Part shown: positions 11,713-21,994 of the stretch, in pieces | Position numbering within the stretch: position 1 is the stretch's first letter | Layout of the letters: the number at the start of each line of letters is the position of its first letter | The notes under the pieces: model-generated | What the model saw: only the letters and a program-made list of their open reading frames with translations | Databases searched by the model: none | What the model was told of the DNA's origin: nothing | Made by a program: the position numbers and the translations under genes | From: Theropithecus gelada | Lineage: Eukaryota; Chordata; Mammalia; Primates; Cercopithecidae | Assembly (NCBI RefSeq): GCF_003255815.1 | Contig: NC_037681.1 | Coordinates: forward strand, 68,757,438-68,821,437 | Length of the DNA stretch: 64,000 nucleotides | Direction of reading: 5' to 3'

Positions 11713-12231
11713 GCGTGGTATTGGTACATGAAAAGATAGACAAAGTAGTCACAGAGAGAAAGTTCAGAATTAAACCTCAATCCCCATAGAAATCTAGAAT
11801 ATGATATAAGGGGCAATTCAAATCATGGGCAAAATAATGTGGTGAAATAGATTATTCAATAATTGCTGTTGGGAAAACTGGGTAGCCATCTGCAAAAAAA
11901 AAAAAAAATTTGGAAACAAATTCTGTATGGATTGAAGTTTTAAATATTTTTTTTAATCTGTAAAGGCATTAGAAGAATCTGTGGGATAACTTTTTTGTGA
12001 TCTCAGAGTGGGGAAGGCCTTTCTAAGTATTACATAAAACCCAGAAGTCATTCAATAAAATATTAATGAATTCAATAATAAACATTTTATAAAAAGCTGC
12101 CCTGCAGAAGTCATCAAAAGGTAAGTGAAAACATAAATGGCAAGCTAGGAAAAATCTCTCATATCACAGCCAAAGGCTTAATTTTCCTAATATATAAAGA
12201 GCTCCTACAAGCCAATAAAATAAAGATAAAA
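11713..12231 (+). repeat. L1M LINE, ORF2 part (first segment)
   Basis: 'gcgtggtattggtacatg' followed by 'gaaagttcagaattaaacct' and 'gggaaaactgggtagccat' follows the sense L1 ORF2 order near the RT/C-terminal region, with old-L1 divergence. It continues at 12806 after the 7SK and Alu insertions. Confidence 0.8.
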
Positions 12232-12246
12232 AGATTCAGTAAAATA

Positions 12247-12484
12247 GATGTGAGGGTGACCTGGCTGTGACATCTGTCACCCCATTGATTTCCAGGGTTG
12301 ATTCAGCTGATTTGGCTGGCTAGGCGGGTGTCCCCTTCCTCCCTCACCACTCCATGTGCATCTCTCCCAAAGCTGTACACTCAGTCAAAAAGAACGACCA
12401 TCCCCTATAGAGAAGGAACAGTCTTCGGTCAAGGGTGTACAAGCAGCCGTACCCCCTGCTAGAACTTTCAAACAAGCTCTCAAG
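12247..12484 (+). pseudogene. RN7SK pseudogene: 3'-truncated 7SK RNA retropseudogene
   Basis: The 238 bp begin 'gatgtgagggtgacctggct' and follow 7SK small nuclear RNA from about nucleotide 2 to about 240. Recognisable 7SK phrases include 'catctgtcaccccattgatt', 'ggctaggcgggtgtcccctt', 'gtcttcggtcaagggt' and 'caaacaagctctcaag'. The last third of 7SK is missing and there is no A-tail. The functional RNA binds HEXIM and P-TEFb and restrains transcription elongation. This copy lacks the 3' hairpin, the upstream snRNA-type promoter and the U-tract end, so it should not be functional. Many CpG-to-TpG changes mark it as old. Its perfect 15-bp flanking duplication with no A-tail fits the class called tailless retropseudogenes. 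A 144-codon minus-strand frame across it is meaningless. Confidence 0.93.
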
Positions 12485-12500
12485 AGATTCAGTAAAATAT

Positions 12501-12790
12501 GACTGGGTGCAGTGGCTCACGCCTGTAATCCCAGCACTTTGGGAGGCTGAGGCGGGCAGATCACCTGAGGTCGGGAGTTTGAGACCAGCCTGACCAACAT
12601 GGTAAAACCCCGTCTCTACTAAAAATACAAAATTAGTTGGGTATGGTGGCACGCACCTGTAATCCCAGCTACTCGGGAGGCTGAGGCAGGAGAATAGATT
12701 GAACCCAGGAGGTGGAGGTTGCAGAGAGCCAACATTGTGCCACTGCACTCCAGCCTGGGCAACAAAAGCAAAACTCATCTCAAAAAAGAA
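12501..12790 (+). repeat. Alu, full length, plus
   Basis: Starts 'gactgggtgcagtggctcac' and ends with a short interrupted tail 'caaaaaagaa'. It lies between the second and third copies of the 15-bp target shared with the 7SK insertion. Confidence 0.96.
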
Positions 12791-12805
12791 AGATTCAGTA
12801 AAATA

Positions 12806-13479
12806 ATGGTAAAAGAAAATGGAACAGATTTCACAAAAAGAAAATATTAATTACTCTTAAACATATCAAAGAACGTTCATTCTCCTTTCTCATAACAAAA
12901 GAAATGTACATTTAAACAGCAATGAAATACTATTTTTGATCATATTGGCAAAATAAAAAGTTTGATAACGCACTTTGTTGGCTGTGTTGGCTTAAGCTTG
13001 TGGGAAAGTGGCACTCATGTTTGTAGGAGTGTAAATTGATGTAACTTCTGTGAAGGGCAATTTGGCAATATCTATCAAAGTTACAGAATCACTTGTCAGT
13101 TAGCCCAGCAATTCCACTTCTAATAATTTATCCAGATATAATCACTAGTTTGTGAAATTACATATATACATGGTTACTCATTGTCACATTGTTTATAGTT
13201 GGATTGGAAGAGATTAGAAAGAACCTTCATGCTCATCAGCAGTGGACTGTCAAATGAATTATGTATCCTCCTACAGTAGTATACTATGTGTTATCGACAA
13301 AAGGAGGAAAATTTATATACTGGTATGGCTTTATCTCAAAGAAACATTGTTAAGTAGAGGGAAAAATTAAGACTGAGAATGGTGTGTAAGGTATGTTACC
13401 ATGTGAATGAAAAGAGAAATGCAGTTTTTGCTTAGTATGCATAAAATATTTCTGGAAAGGTATACAAGAAAAATGTAAG
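12806..13479 (+). repeat. L1M LINE, ORF2 3' part (second segment)
   Basis: Continues the L1 broken at 12231: 'aaatgtacatttaaacagca', 'gcaatgaaatactatttttg', 'gtaggagtgtaaattgatgt', 'agcccagcaattccacttct', then the usual distal part with 'catgctcatcagcagtggac'. Stops and frameshifts are frequent. Confidence 0.8.
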
Positions 13480-13538
13480 ATTTCGAGACTGCAATTCCTA
13501 CCCCAGACCTACTGAGGCAGAATTTGTATAAGCACTGG
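13480..13538 (+). mobile_element. hAT-Charlie (MER20-like), right part
   Basis: 'ctgcaattcctaccccagac' followed by 'ctactgaggcagaattt' is the inner and right portion of a MER20-like element; its end probably reaches 'ctaaagttt' inside the next block. Together with 11340-11412 it shows that the L1 landed inside this transposon. Confidence 0.5.
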
Positions 13539-13539
13539 T

Positions 13540-13708
13540 TCTGAAGCTTACTAAAGTTTAGGAACCTTAGGGAGAAAAAATTTGAGAAACATTTTTGAGA
13601 TTTGCTGCCCTAGTTCCAACAGATAGAATTTTATCCTGTTTTCAAACCGAGTCTACCATTCCTAGTACCTTAGTTCCAATAACTAGGCTCCTATCCCTAT
13701 TACCTCAT
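13540..13708 (+). repeat. Duplicated block, copy A
   Basis: From 'tctgaagcttactaaagttt' to 'tattacctcat', 169 bp. It matches 14772-14931 in the same orientation with about 7 substitutions and two gaps (3 and 6 bp), counted by eye. Apart from its first bases, probably the MER20-like end, it belongs to no repeat I recognise. Confidence 0.9.
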
Positions 13709-14744
13709 TTTTGTCTCAGTAAACTACTTAGTTCCATCACATCCAACCTCTTCTTTCAAGTATGTAGGGGTCCCAGGGTCAAGGTATCTGGAAGCAGGAT
13801 GGACCTAAGCATGCACAAGGCTGGCCAACAGTTCCTTCCTTACCTTTGAGATGGACATCCTGGGAAGGAAAAATAACTCAATGGTCAGTTCCAAGGAGTG
13901 AGTTAAATGTAAAATCAAGCCCTATGGTTTGTGTTGATAGCAAAGTACAGAGAAGATAGAGGAGCAGGTTTGGAGGAGGTAAACTAGTGATGTCCCCAGA
14001 GGCAACAGAATTGAAGAACGCTTTAAAGGAGAGTCAATAAGCAAGCCACTGGTTGGGGAAAATTCCAGACCCCTGGTTCTTCCTTCTCTTTCCAAGCACC
14101 ATTGCCATCACCAATACCCAGACCTGAACTGAATCACGTGGCTGGGCCCTTGCTACGCAGTCTCAGACTTCCCTGAACTGCCTACCATCCTGCCTAAATT
14201 TCTGAAGGCCTCCTATTCCCACCAATCATGAGGTACACGCATGTACCTCCAATAACCAGCACTCTGTGGCCATATTTTTAGGATATCTTTGAAGGACTGG
14301 ATTCACAGCTAGCAGCTGTAGCTTTATCACTTCTCCAGTGAGCCTTCCCCCCATTGATTTGTTCTGGCTTCTAGATCCCAGCTTCCCAGGTCAACACTGT
14401 TAACCAAAGGGATCCACACCCTATGGGGCCTCATAAGCTGGTTGCTATATCAAATTTGTATATTAAATTAGATAGCAGTTCCTGCCTAGAGTGACTTGTC
14501 TGTGAAAACAGCTAACCTGAAACCACATAAAAAGTGGATCACCATATTGTTGCAAATTTAATTCAGAGTGATGAACACCAATGGTACAAATATTTGGACA
14601 GTATCAGGCCAACACAAGTACAGGCTCTGTTATCAGATGTCAGAAAAAGAGGGCAGGTAGGTTAATGGATAACAACTGTCAGAGGTTAGGACAGATCAAG
14701 GATATGTCAGGTTAAGCAATCAGAGTCCTGTGATATATAAATCT
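13709..14744. other. Spacer between duplicated blocks, no gene
   Basis: Unique-looking sequence. A small perfect hairpin lies at 14230-14249 (GAGGTACA, 4-nt loop, TGTACCTC). I see no exon. Confidence 0.5.
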
Positions 14745-14773
14745 GATTCTGAGGCAAAGTCTGCCTCAGAATC
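14745..14773. repeat. 12-bp perfect inverted repeat at block edge
   Basis: GATTCTGAGGCA (14745-14756), a 5-nt loop, and TGCCTCAGAATC (14762-14773) pair perfectly. The hairpin overlaps the left edge of duplicated copy B by two bases. Confidence 0.9.
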
Positions 14774-14931
14774 TGAAGCTTACTAAAGTTTAATAACCTT
14801 AGGGAGAAAAAATTTGAGAAACATTTTTGAGATTTGCTGCTGTAGTTCCAGATAGAATTTTATCCTGTTTTCAAACCCAGTCTACCATTCCTAGTACTTT
14901 AGTTCTAATAACTAGGCTCCTATTACCTCAT
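14772..14931 (+). repeat. Duplicated block, copy B
   Basis: 160 bp matching copy A at 13540-13708. It lacks the 'aca' and the 6-bp 'tcccta' present in copy A. Confidence 0.9.
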
Positions 14932-15944
14932 ATCACACATTACCAAGGCAGCATATGATTGGAATTGAACTATGCTCAAAACTTCCCACTCAACTAAATA
15001 ATTATAGGTGGCCAAAGAGGGAGCAAGGGAGTGGCAGAAGGTTCTAAACCTAATAGTAGGTACATATGCAGCTTGGTGTAGTGAAGAAAGCACTTGACTA
15101 GGTGCTGTAGACCTGAGTATGGTCCTGAAGTCCTCTCTATGTCCCTTATTCCAGAAAACTCTATCCTGATCCCAAACCTTGCCCAGTGGGGTCTCCTTGC
15201 TTTCAACTTAGCAAGCAGAAGTTTGTTCTACATCAATCCTCCACTGGACTTTGATGGCCTAGAGTAGGTATTTGGCCCCTTTAGATCTGTTTGGTAAGGG
15301 AGCATTCCCAGGATTATTGACAAGCCATCACCATTAGTGATCTTGGCAACACTTCCATTCCTGAGAGCAAATAGCATGTGTCCTTAGCAGCTGAGGCCCC
15401 CATCTGAGGTGTTTAATTTCCAAAGGGAATCATGGTGCATGTTGGGCCTATAGAAACTGCTAGCTAAGAAAAGAGAACCAGTTCTCTATATATGAAATGT
15501 CCTGGTCGTATAACTACAATGAGACGCTTTTAACCAGTTTCTCTTTTTAATAATGAAACAGAAATTTATTTTAAAAGAGGAACAAACAGCATACTGGCTT
15601 TTGAGGACTTTACTTTTCCCCAATTCTGAAGGTCCTCTATTCAATCGGTGTATTGAAAACTGTGTTTTACTTTTTCTGGGGAAGTGGCCTCTGCCATGGT
15701 TGTCCCTAAAATGTCAGCAATGTGGGTAAATGCTAGCAAAGTAGCTGTCTTCTGCTTTAGATAAAATTCTACCTGATCTTTTTTCTCCTTTGTCCCCAAC
15801 ACAAGTCAGCAGTTAGCATAAGAAAAAAGAATCCAGAATTTTCTAAACATTTGACACATTAAAAGTCTCAAAACTCATTTGCTATTGAAATGTTGAGGTT
15901 TTTCTATAATTCCTTAACACACCTCCCTCCTGACCAGTCATCTT
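14932..15944. other. No gene or repeat recognised
   Basis: Unique-looking sequence. Short frames do not resemble known proteins. Confidence 0.45.
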
Positions 15945-15958
15945 AAAAAGTAACTTTC

Positions 15959-16262
15959 AGCCGGGTACAGTGGCACATGCCTGTAATCCCAGCACTTTGG
16001 GAGGCCGAGGCAGGTGGATCACCTGAGGTCAGGAGTTTGAGACCACCCTAACCAACATGGTGAAACCCTGTCTCTACTAAAAAAACACACAAAAAAAATT
16101 AGCTGGGCATGGTGGCAGGTGCCTGTAATGCCAGCTACTTGGGAGGTTGAGTTGGGAGAATCACTGGAACCTGGACGGCGGAGGTTGCAGTGAGCCGAGA
16201 TCACGCCACTGCACTCCAGCCTGGGTGACAAAGCGATACTCCATCTCAACAACAACAACAAC
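15959..16262 (+). repeat. Alu, full length, plus
   Basis: From 'agccgggtacagtggcacat' to a (CAA)n tail. Perfect 14-bp duplication AAAAAGTAACTTTC at 15945-15958 and 16263-16276. Confidence 0.97.
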
Positions 16263-16311
16263 AAAAAGTAACTTTCGTTATTTAACTTCCTGCCTTAGAA
16301 ATCTTTACATG

Positions 16312-16498
16312 TCAGGTGTGGTAGCACATGCCTGTAGTCTCAGTTACTTGGGAGGCTGAGGCAGGAAAAATCACTTGAACCCAGGAGTTCGAGGCTGTAG
16401 CGTGCAATGGTCATGCCTGTGAATAGCCACTGCACTCCAGCCTGGACAACTTAGTGACATTCTGTCTCTAAGAAAATAAAAATAAATTAAACCTCATT
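16312..16498 (+). repeat. FLAM (free left Alu monomer)
   Basis: A single-monomer element: 'caggtgtggtagcacatgcc', then 'gaggctgtagcgtgcaatgg' and 'gcctgtgaatagccactgca', then an A-rich tail. The 'cctgtgaatagccactgcac' part is a 7SL RNA feature kept in FLAM but altered in the right arm of dimeric Alu. It is therefore a relic older than the dimeric Alus around it. Confidence 0.85.
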
Positions 16499-16534
16499 GC
16501 TATTTAAAAAAAAAATCTTTAAGAGTGCTCAGGT

Positions 16535-17020
16535 CTTCAGGGTAAAGTCAGATTCCTTACCCTGGCATTCAAAGCCCTTCACCGTTAGAGCTTATTTCCT
16601 ACTAGTCTCCTAAAGGAACTCATAGTTCAAGCCAGAGAGATCTGATCACTGCTTTTACAAAATATCTTACGTGTTTCCTGATCTCCATCTCTGCTTCTGT
16701 CATTTTTCCTTCCTTTCCACTTGCCCAACAGTTACAATTCTTTATATATCTAGCTCAAGTCCTTCCTCCCTCATAATGGAAGATTCCAGAGCCAGTGAGC
16801 TCTTCCTCCCTGCTATATTTACATCATGTATTTGCTATCTGCTCCCATCACTTGGCATGTTGTCTTATGACAGGCTTTGTGTGTATTTTTAACTTGTTTT
16901 CTACTCTGCTCATGTACATATTTACCTTTTCAACTTTGATGTTTAACTCTGAGGTCAAGGATCATATCTACCATTGTGTTACACATCATGGACTCACAAT
17001 ACTTACTAATTTCAACTGAT
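16535..17020 (+). repeat. L2 LINE fragment, sense
   Basis: Opens with the L2 3' ORF/UTR phrase 'taaagtcagattccttaccc' and 'tggcattcaaagcccttcac', continues through the C/T-rich 3' body, and reaches 'ctctgaggtcaaggatcat'. It stops before the terminal motif. Confidence 0.65.
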
Positions 17021-17037
17021 TGACAGCTAAAAGAGGA

Positions 17038-17328
17038 GCCCGGGTGCAGTGACTCATGCCTGTAATCCCAACACCTTGGGAGGCAGAGGCAGGTGGATTG
17101 CTTGAGCCCAGAAGTTCGAGACCAGCCTGGACAATATAGCAAAATCCCATCTCTACAAAAAATACAAAAATTAGCTGGGCATGGTGGTGCACACCTGTAG
17201 TCCCAGCTACTCAGGAGGCTGAGGCAGGAGAATCGCTTGAACCTGGGAGGCAGAAGTTGCAGTGAGCCAAGATTACTCCAGGGCACTCCAACCTGGGCAA
17301 CAAAGCAAGACCCTGTCTCAAAAAAAAT
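17038..17328 (+). repeat. Alu, full length, plus
   Basis: From 'gcccgggtgcagtgactcat' to 'ccctgtctcaaaaaaaattt'. The 203-codon minus-strand frame at 16930-17541 is mostly antisense Alu. Confidence 0.96.
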
Positions 17329-17950
17329 TTTTTTAATTAAAGGGGAAAATTTTTTGCTTTCATCTTTTCTTATAACCTTCCCTACTTGCTTTGTATCATG
17401 AACCATTCCAGTTGGAAAAGCCAACATTGTTCTTTCTGGTTGGAACTTGTGTGGAATTCCAGGTTTTTGCACAGAAAGGGAACACTCCAGGAGAGAGGAA
17501 AGCTCTTGTAATACTAGGATGGCTATCTCCATGACTTCCACCTTTCATCTGTAGATGTCCTCTCCCTTCATGAGCACACTGGTGTCTCTTAAACACTCTG
17601 GCTCAAGGTAAACAAACACAAAATGCCTTCCCTTGGACGACCTTCTCACAAAACAGACACGCTTTATTGGACCCTAAGGGAGGTCAAAAGAGAAACAAAT
17701 GCAAAGAAAAACAAAATAAAGACAGACTCCTCTAATATAAATTTTGAGTCCTTCTAACATGAACTCCATCCCAAGGTTCTCATGACTTGTCCTATTCTAC
17801 AAGGCATCTACAGTGTCTATAGTCTATCCTCAAATAACAACAGCAAAAATTTTAGGCATACTCAGGGTCTTGTTTCCTATTCTCCAAATTGTGTCAGACT
17901 GAAGTGTGACATTTTACGACCCACTATTCCCCTTTTTGGCCATATGTCCT
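17329..17950. other. No gene or repeat recognised
   Basis: Unique-looking sequence between an Alu and a MIR. Confidence 0.45.
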
Positions 17951-17954
17951 ATAC

Positions 17955-18082
17955 TCTCTGTTTGCCCAATGTGGCTCATCTATAAAACAAGGATAGGTAT
18001 AAAGCTGATGTGAGGATTGAATGAGGTAATCTAGGTATAGCACTCAGAAAGCATTCAGTAAATACTATTCATTACTATTTCA
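17955..18082 (+). repeat. MIR SINE 3' part, sense
   Basis: 'catctataaaacaaggatag', 'gatgtgaggattgaatgagg' and 'agcactcagaaagcattcag' followed by 'taaatactatt' is the MIR core plus 3' end. Confidence 0.75.
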
Positions 18083-18130
18083 CAAGCAAGACTGACAAAA
18101 CTGACCTGCGGGTGAGAAAAGAATGGGTTT

Positions 18131-18402
18131 GACCAGGTATGGTGGTTCACGCCTGTAATCCCAGCACTTTGAGAGGCAGGTGGATCACAAGGTCAAGAGA
18201 TTGAGACCATCCTGGCCAACATGGTGAAACCCCATCTCTACCAAAACTACAAAAATTAGCTGGGCATGGTGGTGCACACGTGTATTCCCAGCTACTCGGG
18301 AGGCTGAGGCAGGAGAACCGCTTGAACCTGGGAGGCAGAGGTTGCAGTGAGCTAAGATCAAGCCACTGCACTCCAGTCTTGCAACAGAGCAAGACTCGGT
18401 CT

Positions 18403-18439
<37 letters not shown>
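18131..18439 (+). repeat. Alu, plus, with 36-nt poly-A
   Basis: Starts 'gaccaggtatggtggttcac' and has a small internal deletion around 'ctttgagaggcaggtgg'. The uninterrupted tail runs 18404-18439. Confidence 0.96.
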
Positions 18440-18442
<3 letters not shown>

Positions 18443-18869
18443 TTAAAAGGCTTAGGGAGAGAGAGGAAGAGAGAGAGACACATTTCAATTTTAAAGCTAC
18501 AACCCATACCACTCATCTAGGGCACCTCCACATCCTCTTTCTATTTTCTTCTTTTAAAAACATGCCTCTCATGCACAATGACTGTTTTCAAGAGCACAGC
18601 TCTACTCCTTCAGTCCCAAACAACACTTATGTCTTAACGTAGTGCAGCAATTGTTACACTCAACATGGTAACAAGAGTCCATTTTTCTAATGGTTAATTT
18701 CTACCAGTCCAATAGTCTCAATATTTCTTCTCACTGTGATATAATCATGCTAATTGTCCCAACTACAACTGTTCCACTCCTCTGTCCTTAATTCAAGATG
18801 GAAGATCACAAGCATCTCTTCACTTTCTTCCCGGAATGCTTGCAGAACTCATAAAATTGTTCAAACAGA
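18440..18869. other. No gene recognised
   Basis: A short GA-rich run (18452-18480) follows the Alu tail. The rest is unique-looking. Confidence 0.45.
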
Positions 18870-18985
18870 TCACCTCGTGACCTTAATAAAATCCTTTTCC
18901 CTATCTGTACCTCAGGTTCCTCATTTGTAGGTAAGTGTATCTGACAAGATGATCTCTAAGGTCCCTTCCAACTCTCACCTTCTCT
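18870..18985 (+). repeat. MIR-family SINE fragment
   Basis: 'tgtacctcaggttcctcatt' followed later by 'gatgatctctaaggtccctt' and 'ccaactct' is typical of MIR3/MIR-type elements. Confidence 0.55.
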
Positions 18986-19309
18986 GTTGAGAGCTTTGAA
19001 TGTTGGATTATGGAGTTTACTTAAACTCATAGTCAATAGGGAACCACAGAAAGAAGTTGAACAAGAAAAGTGTGCGATTGAAATTATTAACAATGATGTT
19101 TAGAAAGAATAGGAAGCATAGGGGAGACAATTAATGAAGCTTCAATAGGAGAGATGGGTGATATAATGGGAAAGCAAAAACTTCTCAGGCTTGGCAATCA
19201 ATTGGATACAGGCAACAAGGGAGGCTGGCAGTCAAAGGATTGGTGATTGGGGTGTTACAGAAACAGAGAAGTAGAAAGAAGGCATGTTTTGAGGGTAACA
19301 AAATGAGTT
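18986..19309. other. No gene or repeat recognised
   Basis: Unique-looking sequence running into the next L1 fragment. Confidence 0.4.
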
Positions 19310-19441
19310 CTGTTTTGGACATACTCTATACCTCAACAATTCCACTTCAAGGCATAAGCCCCAAGGAAATTCTTGGACCTGTACAACAAGATATGTATGG
19401 AAGAAGGTTTATTGTAACATTATTCACAATAGCAATAACCA
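19310..19441 (+). repeat. L1M LINE, first segment
   Basis: 'caacaattccacttcaaggc' and 'aacattattcacaatagca' are the usual distal ORF2/3'UTR phrases of old L1. An Alu interrupts it. Confidence 0.8.
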
Positions 19442-19717
19442 GGCCAGGCGTGGTGGCTCACACCTGTAACCCCAGCACTTTGGGAGGCTGAGGCAGGAGG
19501 ATTGCTTGAGCCCAGGAGTTGAAAACCAGTCTCTACCCAAAATATAAAAGTTAGCTGTGCATGGTGGTGTGCGCCTATAATCCCAGCTACTAAGGAGGCT
19601 CAGGCAGGAGAATTCGCTTTAACCCAGGAGGTGGAGATTGCAGTGAGCCGAGATTGCACCACTGCACTCCAGCCTGGGCAACAGAGCAAGACTGTCTCAA
19701 AAAACAAACAAACAAAA
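19442..19717 (+). repeat. Alu, plus, inside L1M
   Basis: From 'ggccaggcgtggtggctcac' to a mixed A-rich tail, with internal losses in the left arm. Perfect 16-bp duplication ACAATAGCAATAACCA at 19426-19441 and 19718-19733. Confidence 0.97.
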
Positions 19718-19733
19718 ACAATAGCAATAACCA

Positions 19734-20200
19734 ATAATGGGAAATAATTCACATTGCCCATGAACAGGAAAGTAGATAATAAACTGTGGTATAATCATGC
19801 CATAAAATAGTATACAGTAGCCAAAACAGGTGAACTACCATACAGCAATATGGATATCTGCAATACAACAGAAATTAAAAAGTTTTTTACATATAGAATG
19901 GTATCCTTTTTATAAAGTTAGAAATAGCCAACATTAAGAAGATATATATGTGTGTATATATATAATTTTAAGGAATATATGTTGATATAATAACACAGTA
20001 TTTAAAAAACAAAAGAATGATGAACACAGGATTTAAGATAATGTTTTTTTTTTTTTTTTTAATGCGGAGAGACACTGGGATGCAATGAGGGAGCCATATA
20101 GTTAGATACAGATTACTGTCAAGGACCTAGTTTTCATCTTGGATTTTCAAGTGTTTATTACATTATTTAAAAGTAACTGACGAAATAAACACATAAATGA
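19734..20200 (+). repeat. L1M LINE, second segment
   Basis: Resumes with 'ataatgggaaataattcaca' and passes 'aactgtggtataatcatgcc', then a diverged 3'UTR with AT-rich 'atatatatgtgtgtatatat'. A T run lies at 20045-20060. Confidence 0.75.
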
Positions 20201-20589
20201 TCAGGAGAACAAAATGTATTAGATATAAATCATTGCTCTAAAAACAGATCCTAAGGAATATTACAGAAATTTTAAAAATACAACAGAAGAAGATAAAAGC
20301 AAATTGGTACAGGAATAAATTAAAGAGAAAATAAAAACATCTCATAAATGAGTGCTACATTAGCAACAACCAAAAATTGGAGGAAAGTGTGATAGGAAAC
20401 AGATTAAGACATGAGGGAAAGGCTAGACAGACAGAATGAAACAAAGAATATGTATAAATGATAGAGAAAGCATACAAAGGAGCTTCAACTCCTTAAGAAA
20501 AAGAAAACTCCTTAAAAAAGAATCAAGATTTTAACTAGAAAATTGCCATCAGCAAAAAGATCACATATTCCATAGCCAGGTAATTTTTA
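20201..20589. other. A-rich sequence, no gene
   Basis: Many A-rich stretches, possibly more L1 3' sequence that I cannot align by eye. Confidence 0.35.
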
Positions 20590-20880
20590 ACCAATGACAT
20601 ACAAGCAGAAATGTTGTATGTCACTTCAGAGATGTTTCCTTAATAAAGGGGTAGGCCCCTTTATTTTTCCTTCATCTTGCTGCCTGCAGTATGGACATGA
20701 TGGCTGGTACTCAAGCAGCCTTCTGAACTACGAAGACAAGGACCATTCTGTAAGAAATGGTGGAGCAGTGAACTGAAAGGGCTGTAGGTCTGTGATGAGT
20801 TTGTGGAAGCATCAGGCCAGTTCTGGATTTCTGCTGTGTGAGACAGTAATAAACTTCCAACTTGTTAAACTCTGTGTGTA
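20590..20880 (+). mobile_element. Possible old LTR 3' part
   Basis: 'ggacatgatggctggtactc', 'aagcagccttctgaactacg' and 'gacagtaataaacttccaac' resemble the 3' part of an ancient mammalian LTR ending after its AATAAA. No boundary or duplication was found. A 60-codon frame here is not supported as a gene. Confidence 0.35.
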
Positions 20881-21994
20881 TGTGTTGGAAGGCTCCTTAT
20901 AATCAGCCAAATTAAATACAATAATTATGACAGTGGCTGTCATTTAGATCATATATACATACATATGATCTAAATATACATATTATATATATATTTAAGG
21001 GACAGACCTTCTCAAATTTGGGAGGAAAATTAAATGATGAAACTCAGCCAGAAAAAGTCAAATCAAAATAATATAGAAATAGGGACTACAGAAGCCATTA
21101 GATAAGTATTCATAAAGAAAATTTAATTTACGTAAATATGTAACTAAGATTAAATAACTCAGAATTATGATTACAGATAAAAGGTGATGAGATTGAGAGT
21201 ACGGTACAATGGTGAATATGCTGATTTTCTCATCTTGCATGACATTGGGTCAATAAATAGAGTTGAAAATTGAATTTTAAAAGTTTTTTTAAATGATTCC
21301 TAGTGTTTTTTATAATATTTTTGGAAAAATATCTTAGAACTTCCATAGTGAAGCATTTTTCTGAAGTTCAGTAATTCTTACAGCTTCTCTTCAATTTTCT
21401 TTGACTTTCTTAAATGCAAGTGTAACCAGTTATTATACCTTATTTTGAAATAGTATATAAAGATTCTCATTTTTGTCTGCCAATCTGTCTCTATCATTCT
21501 ACATATATTTACCTACTTACCTCCTCATCTTTCTGACTATATCTTAGAAGCACATAGAACATTTTGACAGATCTTCAACAAACATCATTTTGTGTGGGTC
21601 TGAATGGTGGAATTTATTTTTCTGTTTCCATGTTTTAATAAGGATCATTTATTATTTAGATAAAATAGATCAACTCTGTAAAACCAATTTTTTTTTAAAC
21701 AAAGGAATTCTCTCACTTTCTTCTGGAAAAGTTTTATAACTATGCACAAATGAAAATGAATACCTGCTCCCATAACTAGGCACTAACAGAAATTATGCCC
21801 CAATATTTTGATTTTGCTATAATTATGAAGAGGTAGTAACTGTACAATAGCAACTTTGGAATAAGAAGTCAATATCACCACCTCTTGTCGTACACCTTCC
21901 TGAAGGCAATACTTCACAATTGTACTCTAATTTTATTTTTGTCAAAGGAAATGTTTAACCTCACAAGCAAATGTGTTTAAAAATAAAGTAGGTA
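20881..21994. other. AT-rich sequence, no gene
   Basis: Strongly AT-rich with scattered poly-T. It holds the hairpin annotated at 20943-20974. Confidence 0.45.
20943..20974. repeat. 12-bp perfect inverted repeat
   Basis: TTTAGATCATAT (20943-20954) and ATATGATCTAAA (20963-20974) are exact reverse complements with an 8-nt loop, in an AT-rich context that could extrude as a cruciform. Confidence 0.85.

Larger units (their letters stand above)
12232..12805. repeat. Three copies of one 15-bp target site
   Basis: The same 15-mer, AGATTCAGTAAAATA, lies at 12232-12246, 12485-12499 and 12791-12805. The first and second copies bracket the 7SK piece; the second and third bracket the Alu. This is the pattern expected from two target-primed insertions at the same L1 target. 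Confidence 0.95.

Noticed and set aside
12344..12778. 144-codon minus-strand open frame
   Set aside because: It crosses the antisense of an Alu and of the 7SK pseudogene; neither is protein coding.
14230..14249. 8-bp perfect hairpin with 4-nt loop as a terminator or regulatory RNA
   Set aside because: Small palindromes of this size occur by chance. There is no transcript context and bacterial-type terminators do not apply.
16930..17541. 203-codon minus-strand open frame, the longest in the window
   Set aside because: Most of it is the antisense of the Alu at 17038-17328. Its protein shows the standard Alu-derived phrases.
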